A stretch of 64,000 nt of DNA from assembly GCA_947502265.1 (NCBI GenBank), contig CANMZB010000012.1:1-64000 (forward strand), written 5' to 3'. The translations under genes and the position numbers were made by a program. This stretch comes from an uncultured Sulfitobacter sp. GTDB lineage: Bacteria > Pseudomonadota > Alphaproteobacteria > Rhodobacterales > Rhodobacteraceae. Of the stretch, positions 26,805-36,081 are shown piece by piece (the stretch's first letter is position 1; every line of letters begins with the position of its first letter). The notes beneath the pieces were generated by a model, which was given only the letters and a program-made list of their open reading frames with translations, was not told the origin of the DNA and made no database searches.

Positions 26805-27957
26805 ATGTGCGGTAAGGGTCGAGTGACGCGCGCAGGCCATCGCCTAGAAAGTTAAACGCCAGCACCACCACGATGATCGGCAGCATCGGGATCGCGGTCC
26901 ACGGATAGATCTCGATGCTGGCCAGGTTCTGCGCGTCGTTCAGCATCACGCCCCAGCTGACGGCAGGCGCGCGCAGACCAAGCCCCAGAAAGCTGAGCGC
27001 TGTTTCCCCGAGGATCATCGCAGGTATCGACAGGGTGGCGGAGGCGATCAGATGGCTTCGGAAGTTGGGCAGCAAATGGCGGCGGATGATCCGTCCGGGG
27101 CGCGCGCCCATCATCTCGGCGGCGCGGACGTATTCCTCTTCGCGCAAGGAAAGGAACTTGGAGCGCACCGCGCGCGCAAGGCCCGGCCAGTCGAGAATGC
27201 CGAGGATGATCGAGATGATGAAAAACACCGCCACCGGTCCCCAATTGGACGGCACCGCCGCCGACAACGCCAGCCACAGCGGCAATTCGGGCAGGGAGCG
27301 CAAGATTTCGATGGCGCGGTTCACGATCCAATCTGTCTTGCCGCCGAAATACCCCGCCAGCGCGCCAAAGAAGATGCCCAGAACAAAGCTGACGGTGATT
27401 CCGATCAGCCCGACAGTCATCGACAATTGCGCGCCGTAGAGAATGCGGCTGAACACATCACGGCCCAATCTGTCGGACCCCCACAGGAATACCGTCGCCC
27501 CGTCGGGTGCGCAAAACAGATGCGTGTCGGACGGGATCAACCCGAACAACCGGTAATCCGCACCTTCGCAAAAGAACTCCAGCGGCAGGGGGCGGGTTTC
27601 ATCGGTGACATAAGTCCAGCGGTAATTCTCAAGGTCGGGTTTGGCGATGGTGGGATAGACGAACGGCCGGGTGAAATTTCCCTCGTGCCACAGGTTGATC
27701 CCCTGCGGCGGGTGATACAGGTAATCGGCGCTGCGCTCGTTTGCCGTGTACGGGGAAACGAACCCCGCCACCGGCAGGATCAGATAGCACAAAAGCAGAA
27801 ACAGCCCCGAGATCAGCCCCAGTTTGTGGCGCCGGAATTTGCGCCAGACCAGCACATAGGCGGGCGCGTCGAATTCGGCGCGTTCGACCTGTGACAGATC
27901 GGCGGTATCGGTCCACGGCGCCTTGTCGACATAGCGGTTGGAGGGTTGGATGCTCAT
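26803..27957 (-). CDS. ABC transporter permease (YejE/DppC-like)
   Basis: This encodes 384 residues with an N-terminal cytoplasmic extension, one early membrane helix and a five-helix BPD_transp_1 domain. The EAA loop lies around EEYVRAAEMMGARPGRIIRR. A large periplasmic loop (residues about 70-180) after the first helix is typical of YejE-like permeases. It forms the membrane channel together with the adjacent YejB-like permease. The two genes overlap by four bases. It is the last gene of the importer operon. Confidence 0.9.
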   Translation of the reverse strand: MSIQPSNRYVDKAPWTDTADLSQVERAEFDAPAYVLVWRKFRRHKLGLISGLFLLLCYLILPVAGFVSPYTANERSADYLYHPPQGINLWHEGNFTRPFVYPTIAKPDLENYRWTYVTDETRPLPLEFFCEGADYRLFGLIPSDTHLFCAPDGATVFLWGSDRLGRDVFSRILYGAQLSMTVGLIGITVSFVLGIFFGALAGYFGGKTDWIVNRAIEILRSLPELPLWLALSAAVPSNWGPVAVFFIISIILGILDWPGLARAVRSKFLSLREEEYVRAAEMMGARPGRIIRRHLLPNFRSHLIASATLSIPAMILGETALSFLGLGLRAPAVSWGVMLNDAQNLASIEIYPWTAIPMLPIIVVVLAFNFLGDGLRASLDPYRT

Positions 27958-28982
27958 GTTTCGCGCCCGCCCGTGCGGATGCGCGGATCAAGCAGCACCA
28001 GCAACAAATCCGAGATCATCGTGCCGATCAGCGTCAGCAATGCCACAAACATCAGCACAAAAGCGGCGAGGAACTGGTCCTGTGATTTCAACGCCGCCAG
28101 CAGATATGGCCCGATGGTTTGCAGCCCCAACACCACCGACACCAGAACCGACCCCGACACCATCGCTGGCAGCAGATTTCCCAGATCGGCGACAAACGGA
28201 TTGAAGGCCATGCGCAACGGGTATTTGCGCAGCATCTTCGACGGCTTCATGCCCTTGGCGATGGCCGTTTCCACATAAGGCTTGCTTAACTCGTCCAGCA
28301 TATTCGCGCGCAGCCGTTGCATCATCGCGGCAGCGCCCGAGGTGCCGATCACAAAGGTCGGTACGATCAGATGCACAAGGATGGATTTGACCTTGGGCCA
28401 CGACATCGGTTGCCCCTCGAAATGGGGTGCCATCAATCCGCCAATCGGCAGGTCGAAATATTTGTGACCATAGTAAAACAGGATCAGCGCCAGCAAAAAG
28501 TTCGGTGTGGCAAGGCCCAGATAGCCGATGAACCCCGCCGTATAATCCACCCATGTCTCGGATTTGGCTGCCGCCAGCACGCCCAGAGGCAACGCCACCA
28601 CATAAACGAAAACCACCGCCGCCAGATTGACCAGCACAGTGAGCCACAGCGCATTGCCCACAATCTCGGCCACGGGGCGGTCAAATTCGAACGACCAGCC
28701 AAAGTTGCCCTGGATCAGCCCGTAAAACCCCTGTGGACCGGGCGCAAAGCCGGTCCAGATCAGATATTGCTCCCACAGGGGCCGGTCCAGCGCGTATTCA
28801 CGGCGCAGGAATTCCGCCTTGGCCACGCCTTCGGCCTGACCCGTGGCGCGCAGCTCTGCAATCTGGTTGGACAGGTAATCGCCCGGCGGCAGGTTGATGA
28901 TGACGAACACAAGGATCGACACGATCCAAAGCGTAAGCAGCATCGTAACAAAGCGGCCAATCGCGTAGCGCAGCAAAATCAT
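27954..28982 (-). CDS. ABC transporter permease (YejB/DppB-like)
   Basis: This encodes 342 residues, with one N-terminal helix (GRFVTMLLTLWIVSILVFVI) and the conserved PPGDY motif after it, then the permease domain. The EAA loop is in LSKPYVETAIAKGMKPSKML. Size and layout match the first permease of oligopeptide/microcin-C-type importers. Start and stop both overlap neighbours by four bases (ATGA), so the stoichiometry is probably set by coupled translation. Confidence 0.9.
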   Translation of the reverse strand: MILLRYAIGRFVTMLLTLWIVSILVFVIINLPPGDYLSNQIAELRATGQAEGVAKAEFLRREYALDRPLWEQYLIWTGFAPGPQGFYGLIQGNFGWSFEFDRPVAEIVGNALWLTVLVNLAAVVFVYVVALPLGVLAAAKSETWVDYTAGFIGYLGLATPNFLLALILFYYGHKYFDLPIGGLMAPHFEGQPMSWPKVKSILVHLIVPTFVIGTSGAAAMMQRLRANMLDELSKPYVETAIAKGMKPSKMLRKYPLRMAFNPFVADLGNLLPAMVSGSVLVSVVLGLQTIGPYLLAALKSQDQFLAAFVLMFVALLTLIGTMISDLLLVLLDPRIRTGGRET

Positions 28983-30895
28983 TGGCTCACCTGTTGCAAC
29001 GGATCATCGAAAAAGAACTCGTCAATCCGGTGGATGCCGAAATGCGCGCCCGGATCATAAGCCCAGATCGCCTGCTCGGGGACATTGCGCAACCGGTCGG
29101 ATACGACAATCGGCTGCGGCGCACCGGCAAGGATGCCGATGGCGAATTGCTGCTGTGCGTGGATGTGCAGCATCTCTTTCCAGATCGCCGTGCGCGCGCC
29201 GGTGTCGGTGCTGAGCGACCATGCGCGTTCCAGCTCCAGCAGGCGCAGGGCGGCGGGCATATCGGGCGCTTCGCCGGCCTGTCCCATCGTCTGGAAATAC
29301 TGCCCCCACATGGGCCATGCGAAAAATTCCTGCCGGGTGGGCGCAAGGTACTCCGGCGAGGTTTCAGGCCGTGGCAACCCGTTGTCCCAGCCGTACCAGA
29401 CCGACGCCATGCCCAGCCCCGCATAAATGCGGTTGCGCAGGATGTCGCGGTCGAGGGGCCGCATGATCAGCCGGATGCCCAGATCGCGCCATGTGTCCGC
29501 GATGATGGTCAGCGCATTTTCGACCTCCTGCCGTTCGCCCGCCGTTTCGATCACAAATTCCATGACCCGCCCGTCGGGCAGTTTGCGCAAGCCGTTGGAG
29601 CTGCGTTCGGTCAGCCCCATCTCGTCCAGCAGGGCATTGGCGCGCGCCAGATCCAGATCGGCCCACGCGTGCAGGTTTTCCACGTCAAAAAACGGACTTT
29701 GCGCCAGCGCCGTCATGCCGCCCTCGCTTGCCAGACCGAAGTAAAGCGCGCGGTTGATCATCCGCCGGTCGATCCCGAGGCTAAGCGCATGGCGAAATCG
29801 CACGTCACGCATGACCGCGCGCCAGACCGGATCGGCAAAATTCAGGTTGGGGTAAATCGCGATCTGGCTCGCCGTGCCATTGGCCCACAGATACGTCCGG
29901 TAAGGTGCGCCGTCCGCCTCGCCTTTCTTGAGGATCGCCACATCGCGAAAATCAATCCCGCGCGCCTGCAAATCCACTTCGCCCGCGTTCGCCTTGGCCG
30001 CGATCAGGCCGGCCCCTACCACCGTCATTTCGACAATGTCGATATAGGGCAGCTGTGTGCCGCGCCTGTCGATGCGGTGATAATACGGATTGCGCACAAA
30101 CAACGTGCGCGAGGAGGCCGCGACGCTGGCATTGATCCACGGCTGCAATGTCGGCAGGTCGGGATTGTCGTATTTGTACATGTTATCGTATTTATTGTGC
30201 AGCGCGGCCCAGCTGGTCACCCGCGCGCCTGCTATCATTCCGGCCAATGCGTCCGGCGTGGTGAAGGCAATGTGGAACTGTTTGAGGTAATGCGCGGGCC
30301 GGTAGATGAACGGCGGGCGGGCCTGCGCCAGAAGCGGCAGAAAACCGGGATTGGGCGTATCCCATTCAAACACAACCGTTTGCGCATCGGGAAACGTCAC
30401 GCGGCCCATTTGGCCATCAACGGTCATCCATTCGGGCGGGCCGGAGGGGGTGATGTCCGCGTCATTCGCCACATATTTCCACCAGTACTCGAAATCCGCA
30501 GAGGTGAATGGCGCGCCGTCGGACCAGCGATGCCCGCGCCGCAGATGCAACGTAAACTTGCGTGCGTCCTCGACCGTCACATCGCGAAGGATGTCGGGGT
30601 AAAGCGTGTAATCGGGCGCATACCCCACCAGGCGTGCATAGCCGTAAACGGCCATCTGGCGGATGTCCTTGCTGCGTGACACAAGCGTGCGCAGCGTGCC
30701 GCCTTGCGTGCCGAACTGGCGCGCTTTTGCCGCGAGATCCACAACCAGCGGCTCTGCGGGCAGGCGCTCGGCCACGGGGGGCATGTCTCCGGCATTTACT
30801 TCGGCCTGCCAGAAAACCGTCTCTTGCAGGTCGGGCGTTTGTGCCGCTGCGGGACCGGCCAGCATCAGCACCAGACAGATGATCCACTTACGCAT
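28979..30895 (-). CDS. ABC transporter substrate-binding protein, family 5 (YejA-like)
   Basis: This encodes 638 residues. A signal peptide (MRKWIICLVLMLAGPAAAQT) precedes an SBP_bac_5 domain with FTLHLRRGHRWSDGAPFTSA, the family's characteristic stretch. At more than 600 residues it belongs to the long YejA-like class, which binds peptides or larger oligo-compounds in the periplasm. In most operons the binding protein is first, but here it follows the ATPase gene and overlaps it by eight bases. Confidence 0.9.
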   Translation of the reverse strand: MRKWIICLVLMLAGPAAAQTPDLQETVFWQAEVNAGDMPPVAERLPAEPLVVDLAAKARQFGTQGGTLRTLVSRSKDIRQMAVYGYARLVGYAPDYTLYPDILRDVTVEDARKFTLHLRRGHRWSDGAPFTSADFEYWWKYVANDADITPSGPPEWMTVDGQMGRVTFPDAQTVVFEWDTPNPGFLPLLAQARPPFIYRPAHYLKQFHIAFTTPDALAGMIAGARVTSWAALHNKYDNMYKYDNPDLPTLQPWINASVAASSRTLFVRNPYYHRIDRRGTQLPYIDIVEMTVVGAGLIAAKANAGEVDLQARGIDFRDVAILKKGEADGAPYRTYLWANGTASQIAIYPNLNFADPVWRAVMRDVRFRHALSLGIDRRMINRALYFGLASEGGMTALAQSPFFDVENLHAWADLDLARANALLDEMGLTERSSNGLRKLPDGRVMEFVIETAGERQEVENALTIIADTWRDLGIRLIMRPLDRDILRNRIYAGLGMASVWYGWDNGLPRPETSPEYLAPTRQEFFAWPMWGQYFQTMGQAGEAPDMPAALRLLELERAWSLSTDTGARTAIWKEMLHIHAQQQFAIGILAGAPQPIVVSDRLRNVPEQAIWAYDPGAHFGIHRIDEFFFDDPLQQVSQ

Positions 30896-32657
30896 GACAG
30901 CGCACCATATGTCCGGGCGTCATTTCGCGCAGGGCAGGGGCATCGGCCCCCTCGAACCGGAACATCTCCGGCCAGCTTGACGGCGCACCCGCCCCTTTCG
31001 ACACCAGATCAAGGTCGATCGGGCGGGAGATATCAGGCTCGGGCCGCGCAGCGATCAATGCCTTGGTATAGGGGTGCTGCGGGTTGTAGAAAAGCGTTTC
31101 GGGCGGTGCTTGCTCCACGATGACACCGCCGCGCATCACGGCAACCTCATCGGCGATCCGTGCAACCACCGCCAGATCGTGACTGATGAAAAGGTAACTC
31201 AGGCCCGCGCGGTCGCGGATTTCTTCGAGCAACGTCAAAATCTGGTCCTGTACCGACACGTCCAGCGCCGAAGTCGGCTCGTCACACACCAACAGCTTGG
31301 GATCAAGGGTCAGCGCGCGCGCAATCGACAGCCTCTGGCGTTGCCCGCCCGAAAACGCATGTGGAAAACGCGGCAGCATGTCGGGGCTGAGACCAACCAT
31401 ACGCACCATTTCGGCGGCTTTCTCGCGCTGCTCTGCGCGGGTGCCGATGCTGTGAATCTCCATCGGTTCGCACAGCGCAGAAATCACCCGCATCCGCGGC
31501 GACAGCGATGAATAAGGGTCTTGAAACACCATCTGCGCATCACGCTGGAAGGCGCGACGCTGGGCGGCGCTCATGTCATGCACCTTGATCGGCGGCGCAC
31601 CGGTGTGCGCCCGAAACAGCACCTCGCCGCCCGCATCCGGCGTTACAGCCCCCAAAGCCACGCGCGCACAGGTCGTCTTGCCCGATCCGCTTTCGCCAAC
31701 CACCGCCAAAGTCTTGCCGCGCGCCAGCTTCAGATCGACATTGCGACAGGCGGTAACAATCAAAGGCTTGCGCCAGCCCCCCGCCCGCATGGCAAAGCTT
31801 TTGGTGACATTGCGGATATCGAGGATCAGATCATCATCCGCTTGCGGCCCGTCACTTGGCGCCGCCACCTCGGGAATCACCGGCGCTGCGGCAAACAGCT
31901 TGCGGGTATAGCCATGCTCGGGCGCGCCCAATACGTCGGCAGCCGCGCCGCTTTCCATCACACGACCCTTGTTCATCACCACCACGCTGTCGGCCATATT
32001 GGCCACAACGCCCAGATCATGCGTGACCAAAATCACGGCCATGCCGGTCTCGCGCTGCAACTCTTTGATCAGGCCCAGAACCTGCGCCTGCGTGGTCACA
32101 TCCAGCGCCGTTGTCGGCTCGTCCGCGATCAACAGATCGGGGCGCGACACCATCGCCATCGCAATCATCGCGCGCTGGCGCATCCCCCCCGACATCTCGA
32201 AAGGATAGCTGTTCCATGCGCGCTCCGGATCGGGAAACCCCACCCGCTCGAACTGCGCGAGCACCTGGCGTTTGGCCTGCGCCCCGCTGATCGACCGGTG
32301 TAGATGCAGCACCTCTGCCACCTGATTTCCCAACCGGTGCAGAGGCGAGAGAGAGCGCATAGGTTCTTGAAATATCATCGAAATACGATCCCCGCGCAGG
32401 CTGCGCAGGGTTTTTTGCGACGCGCTCAGGATATCGCAATCGGCGTCTGCGCTGGTGTAGCGGATGCTGCCGCCGCGCAGTTGGGCCGCCTCGGGCAGGA
32501 TGCGCAGCACCGCGCGACAGGTCAGCGTTTTTCCCGACCCGCTTTCTCCCACCAACGCCAGCGTCTCGCCCTTTTGCACGCAAAAGCTCACGCCATCGAC
32601 AACGGGCGCCTCCGTGCCAAAGCCGATGTTGAGTGATGTGACGTTAAGTAACGGCAT
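30888..32657 (-). CDS. ABC transporter ATP-binding protein with two ATPase domains (YejF-like)
   Basis: This encodes 589 residues with two complete nucleotide-binding domains. Walker A appears as [10 protein letters not shown] and [10 protein letters not shown], and the signatures are SGGMRQR and SGGQRQR. Walker B aspartates lie in [12 protein letters not shown] and LLVCDEPTSALD. A fused DppD-DppF arrangement is typical of YejF. ATG at 32657 (MPLLNVTSLNIGFG) was chosen over an upstream extension. It is the first gene of the operon, with the promoter somewhere in 32658-32812. Confidence 0.92.
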   Translation of the reverse strand: MPLLNVTSLNIGFGTEAPVVDGVSFCVQKGETLALVGESGSGKTLTCRAVLRILPEAAQLRGGSIRYTSADADCDILSASQKTLRSLRGDRISMIFQEPMRSLSPLHRLGNQVAEVLHLHRSISGAQAKRQVLAQFERVGFPDPERAWNSYPFEMSGGMRQRAMIAMAMVSRPDLLIADEPTTALDVTTQAQVLGLIKELQRETGMAVILVTHDLGVVANMADSVVVMNKGRVMESGAAADVLGAPEHGYTRKLFAAAPVIPEVAAPSDGPQADDDLILDIRNVTKSFAMRAGGWRKPLIVTACRNVDLKLARGKTLAVVGESGSGKTTCARVALGAVTPDAGGEVLFRAHTGAPPIKVHDMSAAQRRAFQRDAQMVFQDPYSSLSPRMRVISALCEPMEIHSIGTRAEQREKAAEMVRMVGLSPDMLPRFPHAFSGGQRQRLSIARALTLDPKLLVCDEPTSALDVSVQDQILTLLEEIRDRAGLSYLFISHDLAVVARIADEVAVMRGGVIVEQAPPETLFYNPQHPYTKALIAARPEPDISRPIDLDLVSKGAGAPSSWPEMFRFEGADAPALREMTPGHMVRCHA

Positions 32658-32812
32658 GGATGTCCCTGTAAGCAGCTTCAAGTGAACCCGATAAAGCGCC
32701 CCGCGTCCAGCACTTAGACGCCGTATGGTGCGGTGACTCTTGCGGTGCAGGCGAGTATATCACGCCAATCCATTCCCGATGGGGAACGAACACAGCACAG
32801 GAGTTTTCCATT

Positions 32813-33304
32813 ATGACCCGTCTCGATCTGTTTATCGCTCGCATGATCTCGCAGCGCGCCTGCATAGAGCACGCTATTGATTTGACCGCCGGCATGGAAG
32901 GGCCGGTGTTTGAACTGGGTCTGGGCAACGGGCGCACCTTCGATCACATCCGTGCGCGGTTGCCCAGGCGTGATGTCTATGTGTTCGAACGCGCGGTCGC
33001 CTCGCACCCCGATAGCACCCCCGCCGACGACCAGCTTGTGCTGGGCGATGTGTTCGAAACACTGCCGATGATGCTTGAGCGGCTCGGTCCGACGGTCAGT
33101 TTCGCCCATGCCGATCTGGGCGGTCACAACGCACAGAAAAACGACACGTTCGCGCGCGCCATTTCGCCGTTGGTTGAGGCGATGATGGCGCAAGGCGGGA
33201 TCATGGTGTCGAGCGACCGGATGTATTTCGACAGGCTGACAGAGCTTGCATTGCCCGAAGGAGCCATGCCGGGTCGCGCCTTTATCTATCAAAAACAAGG
33301 CTAA
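32813..33304 (+). CDS. Class I SAM-dependent methyltransferase (Methyltransf_17-like)
   Basis: This encodes 163 residues. The SAM-binding loop reads GPVFELGLGNGRTFDHIRAR, then an acidic residue at the second strand (VYVFERAV), and VSFAHADLGG. It is a compact methyltransferase without an extra substrate domain. The substrate is unknown. AGGAG nine bases upstream of the ATG is a good ribosome binding site. It is divergent from the importer operon, so the link to it may be only positional. Confidence 0.8.
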   Translation: MTRLDLFIARMISQRACIEHAIDLTAGMEGPVFELGLGNGRTFDHIRARLPRRDVYVFERAVASHPDSTPADDQLVLGDVFETLPMMLERLGPTVSFAHADLGGHNAQKNDTFARAISPLVEAMMAQGGIMVSSDRMYFDRLTELALPEGAMPGRAFIYQKQG

Positions 33305-33813
33305 AAAGCGCTATTTTCCCCCGACCATGTCGCTCATAGCTTGCCCCGACGATCGCGGAGCATCACGCGATTCCCGACAGGGGATGTGATCGTGCTCTTG
33401 ATGATCGTGTCGTTCCCTGTAATCTCGTGGCTCATTCCAATGGCGGCCCGATGACGCAAAACAAATCCGATTCTGCGCCAGCCGATGCTGGCAGTGACCA
33501 ACCGCGCGCCACAACGCTGACGCGCGGTTTGGATGCGGTGCGGGCATTCCGGCATGCCACTGCGTGGCGTTCCTTACCGCCCTTGATGACGAACGATTCG
33601 AATCGCTTGGGCCGGACACGGATATGCGCGCCTTTCGTCAGAACGGCAGTGACCAATTTGTCGGGCAAGAATATGTCATCGCACCGGAAACGGTGTGTTA
33701 TGGCTCGACAATCAGCGCCGTTCGCGTTCCTTATTACGCAAGCGAGTTCGGAGAGGCCGCCGCAGTCGCCTGCGACGCTCAGCCGCCGAGGAGATAGATA
33801 AACAGGAGTGACC
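33305..33813. other. Region between methyltransferase and acyl-CoA operon
   Basis: About 500 bases hold no confidently identified gene. A plus-strand frame to 33797 looks protein-like (DQFVGQEYVIAPETVCYGST), and an upstream piece in another frame (QPRATTLTRGLDAVRAF) also does, so this may be a small broken gene. A ribosome binding site AGGAG (33803-33807) precedes the next gene. Confidence 0.35.
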
Positions 33814-35907
33814 ATGTCTGATAAAGTAGCTTATTCCGTCCATAGCAGCATTGCCGTCGTGCGGATTCAAAACCCGCCGGTCAACGCATTGAGCCAGGCA
33901 GTCCGACAGGGCCTGTCGGACGCGATGGGCCGCGCCGAGGCGGATGATGCCGTCAAGGCCGTGCTGATCGTGGGCGATGGCCGTGCCTTCATCGCCGGAG
34001 CCGACATCACAGAATTCGGTAAACCACCGATGGAACCGAACCTGCCCGATCTCTGCACCCGCATCGAAAGCTCGCCGCTTGTTGTCGTGGCCTCCATGCA
34101 CGGCGTTAGCCTTGGTGGCGGGCTTGAGGTGGCGCTGGGCTGTCATTATCGCGTGGCGCAACCTTCGGCGCGTGTCGGTCTGCCCGAGGTACACCTTGGA
34201 ATCCTGCCGGGTGCGGGCGGCACACAACGCCTGCCGCGCGTCGCCGGTGCCGCAAACGCGGTCGAGGCGATCACCACAGGCCGTCACATCAAGGCCGACG
34301 AGGCGCTTGAGATGGGTATCATCGACCGCATCGAAGAAGGCGATCCCCAAGAGGTCGGCCTTGATTATGCCGCAGAACTGCTGCGCGATAACGCGCCCCG
34401 CCGTCCGGTCAGCGAAATGCCCGCCCCCGAAGGCATCGACTGGGATGCAACATACGCTGCCGTATTGAAAAGAGGCCGCGGGCAAATCAGCCCCGCAACC
34501 GCGGTGCGCGCGGTGCAGGCTGCCTCCGAGCTGCCCTTTGCCGAAGGCATGAAGCGCGAGCGCGAATTGTTCATGGAACTGATGGACACCGACCAGCGCA
34601 AGGGCCTGATCCACGCGTTCTTCAACGAGCGCGCGGTCAGCAACCTGCCCGAGCTTAAGGGCGTCGAGCCGCGTACCCTGCACGCCATCGGCGTAATCGG
34701 TGGCGGCACCATGGGCGCAGGCATCGCCACCGCCGCCTTGCTGGCCGGGCTTGAGGTTGTGTTGATCGAAACAGGCGAGGAGCAAGCCAGCGCCGCGCGG
34801 AGCCGCATCGAAGGCAACCTGCAAGGTGCGCTCAAGCGCGGCAAGATCAGTCAGGAGAAATTTGACGCGCTAGTGAACAAATCACTCGCCGTCTCCACCG
34901 ATTATGACGGCCTGAAACAGGTCGATCTGGTGATCGAAGCGGTGTTCGAAGACATGGCCGTTAAGCACGAGGTGTTCGCCAAACTCGACGCCGTGTGCAA
35001 ACCGGGCTGCGTTCTGGCCTCCAACACCTCCTATCTGGACGTTGATGAAATCGCCGCCGGTACATCGCGCCCCGAAGACGTGATCGGCCTGCATTTCTTC
35101 TCGCCGGCCCATGTGATGAAGCTGCTCGAAGTCGTCGTGGCCGAAAAAACCGCACCCGACGTTGTTGCCACCGGCTTTGCGCTGGGCAAGATGCTGGGCA
35201 AGATCTCGGTCCGCGCGGGCGTCTGTGACGGGTTTATCGGCAACCGCATTCTCGCCGTCTACCGCACGGCAGCGGATCATATGGTGCTGGACGGTGCCTC
35301 GCCCTACCAGATCGACAAGGCACTGACCGATTTTGGCTTTGCGATGGGGCCGTTTGCGGTCGCTGATCTGGCCGGTCTCGACATCGGCTGGGCCACCCGC
35401 AAGCGCAAAGCGCCCGACCGCCACCCCGAAGAACGCGTGCCGACCTACATCGACAAACTGTGCGAGCAGGGACATTTTGGCCAGAAAACCGGCGAGGGCT
35501 ATTACATCTATAAAGAGGGCCAGCGCGGCGGCCTCCCGAACCCCAAAATTGCCGAGCTGATCGCGGCAGAGCAGCGCGAGCGCGGCATCAACCCGCGCGA
35601 GTTCTCCAACGAGGAAATCGTGCGCCGCTACATGTGCGCCATGGTTAACGAGGCGGCCAAGGTGGTCGATGAAGGCATCGCGCGCCGCCCGCTCGACGTG
35701 GATATGACCTTGCTGTTCGGCTACGGCTTCCCGCGCTATTGGGGCGGTCCGATGAAATGGGCCGACATTCAGGGCCTGCCAAAAGTGCTGGCAGATATCG
35801 AAGGGTTCGCTGAAGAGGACGCATGGTTCTGGCAACCCGCACCCTTGCTGCAAAAGCTGGCGGACGAGGGGCGCACCTTTGATGATCTGAACAAGGCGGC
35901 ATCGTAA
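33814..35907 (+). CDS. Bifunctional enoyl-CoA hydratase / 3-hydroxyacyl-CoA dehydrogenase (FadJ/PimF-like)
   Basis: This encodes 697 residues. The N-terminal crotonase domain (1-185) has AFIAGADITEF, MHGVSLGGGLEVALGC and LPEVHLGILPGAGGTQRLPR, with both catalytic glutamates apparently present. The middle NAD-binding domain has GVIGGGTMGAGIATAALLAG. The C-terminal 3HCDH domain includes VIGLHFFSPAHVMKLLEVV and catalytic-type H/E residues. It hydrates trans-2-enoyl-CoA and oxidises the L-3-hydroxy product. ATG at 33814 follows AGGAG by six bases. It is the first gene of the acyl-CoA operon. Confidence 0.93.
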   Translation: MSDKVAYSVHSSIAVVRIQNPPVNALSQAVRQGLSDAMGRAEADDAVKAVLIVGDGRAFIAGADITEFGKPPMEPNLPDLCTRIESSPLVVVASMHGVSLGGGLEVALGCHYRVAQPSARVGLPEVHLGILPGAGGTQRLPRVAGAANAVEAITTGRHIKADEALEMGIIDRIEEGDPQEVGLDYAAELLRDNAPRRPVSEMPAPEGIDWDATYAAVLKRGRGQISPATAVRAVQAASELPFAEGMKRERELFMELMDTDQRKGLIHAFFNERAVSNLPELKGVEPRTLHAIGVIGGGTMGAGIATAALLAGLEVVLIETGEEQASAARSRIEGNLQGALKRGKISQEKFDALVNKSLAVSTDYDGLKQVDLVIEAVFEDMAVKHEVFAKLDAVCKPGCVLASNTSYLDVDEIAAGTSRPEDVIGLHFFSPAHVMKLLEVVVAEKTAPDVVATGFALGKMLGKISVRAGVCDGFIGNRILAVYRTAADHMVLDGASPYQIDKALTDFGFAMGPFAVADLAGLDIGWATRKRKAPDRHPEERVPTYIDKLCEQGHFGQKTGEGYYIYKEGQRGGLPNPKIAELIAAEQRERGINPREFSNEEIVRRYMCAMVNEAAKVVDEGIARRPLDVDMTLLFGYGFPRYWGGPMKWADIQGLPKVLADIEGFAEEDAWFWQPAPLLQKLADEGRTFDDLNKAAS

Positions 35908-36081
35908 TGCAGTCTTGCGCAAATGCCGTAGCGAAAGACTGGCAATCGCGCGCGTCCGCGATAACGTGGGCACACAAGGGATGAGGGCAATCGTCGCGGT
36001 TTCAACGCGCCGGTTGCCAGGTACACTGCAAGCGGCCTGCGCGCCGCCTGCCTGTTAGAGATTTATGGAGAGGAAGACAAA

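Noticed and set aside
28982..30679. Very long open frame opposite the family-5 binding-protein gene
   Set aside because: It is the antisense of a clearly coding high-GC gene. The residue content is Arg/His/Gln-rich and resembles no protein.
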